Assembly: GCA_027886175.1 (NCBI GenBank)
Contig: JAJNNQ010000001.1
Span: 11,077,501-11,141,500, forward strand
Direction of reading: 5' to 3'
Source of the DNA: Phylloscopus collybita
Taxonomy: Eukaryota > Chordata > Aves > Passeriformes > Phylloscopidae
DNA length: 64,000 nt
Below the pieces are notes generated by a model that was not told the origin of the DNA, did no database searches, and worked only from the letters and a program-made list of their open reading frames with translations. The position numbers and the translations under genes are program-made. Positions 60,405 to 64,000 of the stretch are shown one piece after another (positions within the stretch are counted from its first letter, which is position 1; each line of letters starts with the position of its first letter).

Positions 60405-60703
60405 CTCGGCGGTCTCAGCGGCCCCGGCGGCCGCGCTGCCCCATGGCCGCTCGGGCGCTGCTGACAGCCAGGGCCGCGCCGCGCTCGGCCGGGCCGGCCG
60501 CGCCCCGCCCCCCCGGGGCACCACGGGAGCCGTAGTCCGAGCGCCGCCCGCGGGGAGCCGCGGCCCGGCCCCGACGGCCGCGCCCCCCGGCCCGCCCCGA
60601 GCCCCCCGGCCCGCCTCGCCTCGCCTCGCCCCGCCCCGCCCCGCGGGCTCCGCGCCCCGGCCCGCCCCGGCTCCCCCGGGCCGGTGCACCGGGAGCGGCG
60701 GGG

Positions 60704-60716
60704 CGCCAGGGGGCAC
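60704..60716 (+). promoter_or_regulatory. Candidate CTCF motif in the shared promoter
   Basis: Reads GCGCCAGGGGGCACCC, close to the CTCF core CCAGGGGGC. It sits roughly midway between the two start codons, so it could separate the divergent transcription units. Binding is inference. Confidence 0.4.
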
Positions 60717-61098
60717 CCGCCGGCCGAGCCCCGAGCGCTGCCCGCCGCACCGCCGGAGGGGAAGCGGGCACCGCCAGACGGGCGAAAGCGGGAACGGGGC
60801 ACGGGGAACGGCCCGGGGGAACCGCACGGCTCCGGAGAGCGTCCGGCCGGGCTCGCCCGGGGACGCCACCTCCTGGGAGGAGGGGATCGGCCGGCCCGGG
60901 GAGGGACGGGCGGCCCCGGCACGGGGCAGCGGGCAGCCCCCGGCACGGCGGGAGCCCCGGGCGGGCACGGCCAGCTCCACCCGGGGGGAACGCGCCGCCC
61001 CCGCGCCGCGGCGCCGCTGCTGGGGCCGGTGCCGCCGCCGGGACGGGGCGGGGCGGGACGGGACGGACGGGACGGGCGGCTCCTCCCCGCCGCCGGGA

Positions 61099-61128
61099 CG
61101 GGCCGGGCCGGGCCGGGCCGGGCCGGGC
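61099..61128. repeat. (GGGCC)n in the OLFML2A 5' leader
   Basis: Six copies of the GGGCC pentamer end about 41 bp upstream of the OLFML2A ATG, the counterpart of the array by the NR6A1 start. Confidence 0.9.
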
Positions 61129-61169
61129 GGAGCGGGCGCTCGGTGCGGGCGGTCACCGCCGCTCTCGCC

Positions 61170-61235
61170 ATGCGGGCGCTGCTGCTCCCCGCGCTCCTGC
61201 TCCCGGCGCTGGCCGCCGTGCGCGGCGCCGCCACG
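61170..61235 (+). CDS. OLFML2A: OLFML2A first coding exon (signal peptide)
   Basis: The ATG follows a good context (CTCTCGCCATGC) and encodes 22 residues, MRALLLPALLLPALAAVRGA then AT, ending in phase 0 at donor GTAAGG. This is a classic secretory signal: a basic n-region (Arg2), a Leu/Ala hydrophobic core and a likely cleavage site near Arg-Gly-Ala-Ala. OLFML2A (photomedin-1) is a secreted olfactomedin-domain glycoprotein reported to bind chondroitin sulfate and heparin in the extracellular matrix. Identity rests on position and strand: OLFML2A is the divergent neighbour of NR6A1 in human and also starts with a Leu-rich signal exon. The olfactomedin and Cys-rich segments are not in the window. 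An unrelated secreted protein cannot be excluded from 22 residues. Confidence 0.75.
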
Positions 61236-64000
61236 GTAAGGACGGGCCGGACCGGCACCGGCTGGGATCGGGACCGGGATGGCGATCGCGGCCGGGAGCG
61301 GTCACGGCGGTGGTTCGGGAGCGGGCAGGAGCAGCCCCGTCCCCGCGGGACCGGCCCGGTGTCGCCGGCGGTGGCTGCTCGCTGTGTCCGGGCGGAGCGG
61401 CGGGGGCGCGGCCCGGCACGGGCAGCGGGCGGGGGTCCCGGGAAGGGCCGGGGTTCGGGTGCCGGTGCTCCCATCCCGGCGGGGGGTTCGGCGCGGGGAA
61501 TGACACGGGCGGTTCGAGAGGTTGGAAGGTGCCCAAGCCCCGGCGCTGCGGTGATGGGCGCTGCAATGAGCGACTCCGTGCCAGAGAGAGCAGCCCAGAC
61601 AAGCCTTCCCCCGCGGGGATGAGCAGCAGGAGCGGCACCGGGCAGCGGGGGGAGCCAGCCTCCCCCGTGCGCCCAGGAGCCCTCGGTTCCAACTGGAAGA
61701 CGTCTACCGCGGGGTCAGTGGCCGGAGCGGGGCCGGAGCAGGGACACCGGGACCCAGCCCAGAGGAATGGTGGTGGGAGCAGCTACTGCTAGGATCACCA
61801 AAGGTTAAAAAGGGTTTTCCAAGACATTTGGTGGAAAACGACGCTAACACAGCTGTTGTCGGCAGCACTTAGCTTGGAACAGATACCCAAAGCCTGGAAT
61901 GCCCTGTTGCTTGGGTTCCCGGCGGGGTGCCAGGGGTGATGCTGGCAGCACTCAGCGATCCACGCGGTGCCGTTGCCTCCTCCATCCCTTCCTCCCTCCC
62001 TCCCTCCCTCCCTCCCTCCCCGCAGGTGCTGCCTGCTGTGCTCAGAGGTGTTTTCTCCCTTCTTGCCGCTGGATGGGATCCCATCGGCGGGCACGCGTGT
62101 GCCGCACAAGCGCCTGGCACGGCGGTGTCCCCGTGACCAACACGGGACACCCGAGCAGCGCCAGCGCCCGGGGCCTGGCCGCCGTCAGCCACGGCCCAGC
62201 CCTGCCAGCACCGCTCTGCCGCAGCTGCGGGACGTGTTTGACACCTTGTGCCAAGCCTGGGAGGAGGAGGAAGAGGAGGGTGACATGGTTTCCCTCCCGT
62301 GACGGGGACGTGCCTCCCAGCAGCTGTGCCAGGGGCGTGCGGTGCGGCAGCTTATCAACACAGCGTGTTTTCCTCCAAGACGAGTCCTCTGGCAGCAGCC
62401 AAAGGACAGCTTAAAATCTGGCCAAGGGTCATTGTCAAAGGTCCCGCTTTCTCCAAATAATGTCACAAACTCTGTGCTCACACGGATGCTCTTGCAAGAG
62501 GTCCCGGAAACTGGGAAAATTACCCAGCTCGTAAAACTTGCTGTGAGGAAACCCTCAGCAAAGTGCAGAGACACTCTCCCACACCAGCCACGGCTGTGCA
62601 GCCCCCGTGGAGCTGGGACCCACTCGGGAGGGGAGGCAGCAGCCACCTGCCAGCACCTTGGGCTGGGGTCTGCAGTGAGTGGGGAAAAGAATCACCAGAG
62701 CCCCAGCGGGGCTGTATCGGCCCCCCATGCGGGTTTCCTGGGGAGCTCAGAGATTCCCACCTGGAGAAAGCAGAGCAGCACGGGCTGCCTTCTGCAGCCC
62801 CATCGCCCTGGGGAGAGGGGCTGTGCGTGCCCTGGTGTGGGCTGAGCCCTCCGGAGCCGGGCACGGCGGGGCACAGGGCACCCAGCGCTGTACCCTGCTG
62901 GGCGACCCTCACAGGGGCTCCCCCCGTGGGAGCCTGTCTTTTAATACTTCCTTGCTCGTGGGCTTCTCTGTATAAATAGAGCACGCAGTTCCTGTTTAGG
63001 AAAGCTGGCGAGCGGCAGGGCCAGGTTTAGTGTTACGGCCCCACGTGGAGCGGGAAGAGCTGCGGAGAGCATCCACAGCGCCTCTGCCCACCCGGGATGG
63101 ACGTGGCCGGAGCCGGGCGGGTGTCTGGGAAGGGGCTGGCCCTTCGTGTCCTGGGAGAGGTTCTGTGCGCCGGACACCTCCAGGCTGTGCAGTGTCCCGG
63201 CTGCTGCGGCTGCTCGGGTGGGTTCTCCGCTCTGGGCACCCGCGGCTCAGCTCAGCCTCAGCGGGACCGCGGCGGCCGCGCCTCCCCCGCAGCGCTCCAG
63301 GGCCGAGGCAGGGGATGCACAGCCCACGGGCACCTGCTCCCTCGGGAACGAGCTCCCAGCACAGGCAGCTGCCGCCCTGCCCCGCAGAAGGTGCTGGGGG
63401 CGGCTGCGGTCACAGAAGGTGCCGGGGCTCGGGCTGTGCGGCAGCAGCGGCTCCTTCACCGGCGGCTGCTGCTGCGGGTGCGGGCAGGAACGGGGATCCC
63501 AGCTCGGAACTGCAGCAGTGGGGCACGCCAGGACCTCGCGTGGCATTCCCACAGGGAGCCAGGACCCGAGGCAGCGCCGAGCACACGGATGGATGCTGCC
63601 CGTGGCCAGGACAGCCCAGCTCGGGTGGTGCTGGCGGGGTGTGCAGGGGGGCCGGGCTGTGAATGCTCCTGCCTGTTTGCACAAGTGCCGGCAAAGTGGC
63701 CATGGGGGAGGGCAGGGGGCCCGGGGACGTGCGAGCCTGGCGAGGTGGTGCTTGGGGAGGGGGTCCCTGCCCTGCTCCCTGCTGAGAGCTTGATTAGATT
63801 CTGCTCAATTTACAGCCCTTTGGCTTCCTGGTGTTTTCCTTCAGCCAGCAGGACCTGGTTTCTCTTTGAACGAAGGAGGGTTTTTTTGAAATGCAAAATG
63901 TGTGAAGTTTTGCAGCCTTTCGGAAAGGAGAGGAAGCCCCCGGCCGGCCGTGTGGGCTGGGGGGAGCTGGGGATCCGTGCCCTGCTCGGGGAGAGCCACT
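61236..64000 (+). other. OLFML2A intron 1 (partial)
   Basis: GC-rich to moderately GC-rich intron running off the window. I searched for the second exon, which should encode a Cys-rich segment beginning close to K-V-F-G-D-L-D, and did not find it. A CCCT microsatellite lies at 61986-62021. The frames between 62.5 and 63.8 kb on both strands overlap each other and look like composition shadows. Confidence 0.65.
61986..62021 (+). repeat. (TCCC)n microsatellite
   Basis: About eight TCCC/CCCT units followed by CCGCAG, which mimics a splice acceptor. No coding sequence of the expected gene follows, so it is treated as a simple repeat. Confidence 0.93.

Larger units (their letters stand above)
60361..61169. 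promoter_or_regulatory. Bidirectional CpG-island promoter of NR6A1 and OLFML2A
   Basis: 809 bp separate the two start codons and are extremely CpG-rich, with many GC boxes (CCGCCCC, GGGGCGGGG) and no TATA box. A CTCF-like site is near 60704. GGGCC pentamer arrays sit by each start codon (60377-60404 and 61099-61128). Long frames through here on both strands (for example 59824-61239 plus, 60290-61474 minus) are GC shadows. Start sites cannot be placed from sequence alone. Confidence 0.8.

Noticed and set aside
59824..61474. 471- and 394-codon frames on opposite strands of the shared promoter
   Set aside because: Pro/Arg/Gly/Ala composition in a CpG island, mutual overlap, and passage straight through two genuine splice donors show they are GC shadows.
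62016..62160. Acceptor-like CCGCAG after a pyrimidine repeat as OLFML2A exon 2
   Set aside because: The following sequence encodes nothing like the expected Cys-rich segment, and the pyrimidine tract is a simple TCCC repeat.

Overview
The window is vertebrate nuclear DNA, most likely from a bird. It has split genes with GT/AG introns, CpG-island promoters and CR1-type LINE fragments. A conserved block reads NR6A1 - miR-181a-2/b-2 - OLFML2A, which from established knowledge lies on human 9q33 and, as I recall, on chicken chromosome 17. The NR6A1 intron is far shorter than in mammals. Species cannot be fixed from the sequence alone. There are no bacterial-type genes, operons or CRISPR arrays, and almost all open frames are shadows in introns, CpG islands or stop-free tandem repeats.

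Minus strand: NR6A1 (germ cell nuclear factor, an orphan nuclear receptor) crosses nearly the whole window. Its first coding exon is at 60294-60360, a symmetric 54-nt candidate exon at 48232-48285, the DNA-binding-domain exon at 4013-4243, and the start of the hinge at 1327-1382. The gene continues past position 1 with the rest of the hinge and the ligand-binding domain. A CpG-rich block at 10935-11070 looks like a second promoter, whose short coding exon (10935-10962) has the right phase to splice into the DNA-binding exon.

Plus strand: the microRNAs mir-181a-2 (about 43586-43680) and mir-181b-2 (44496-44584) lie inside the NR6A1 intron, antisense to it. About 14 kb upstream is a CpG island with CCAAT boxes, a CACGTG E-box, a TATA box and a good splice donor (29530-29819). 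This is the best candidate for the promoter and first exon of the miRNA host RNA (MIR181A2HG in human). OLFML2A begins at 61170 with a signal-peptide exon and runs off the right edge. It shares a head-to-head CpG-island promoter with NR6A1, with start codons 0.8 kb apart.

The rest is intronic: tandem arrays (50-bp, 21-bp, GACA, 20-21-bp, 17-18-bp, CCCAT, GGAT and 10-bp units), several CR1 fragments, an older LINE relic, a possible retrocopy 3' end, and candidate CTCF motifs, including an inverted pair near 47.7 kb. I found no evidence for a wholly unknown system. The most interesting points are the candidate alternative NR6A1 promoter behind a GACA array, the nested antisense miR-181 unit with its own promoter, the symmetric NR6A1 exon, and the inverted CTCF-like pair.
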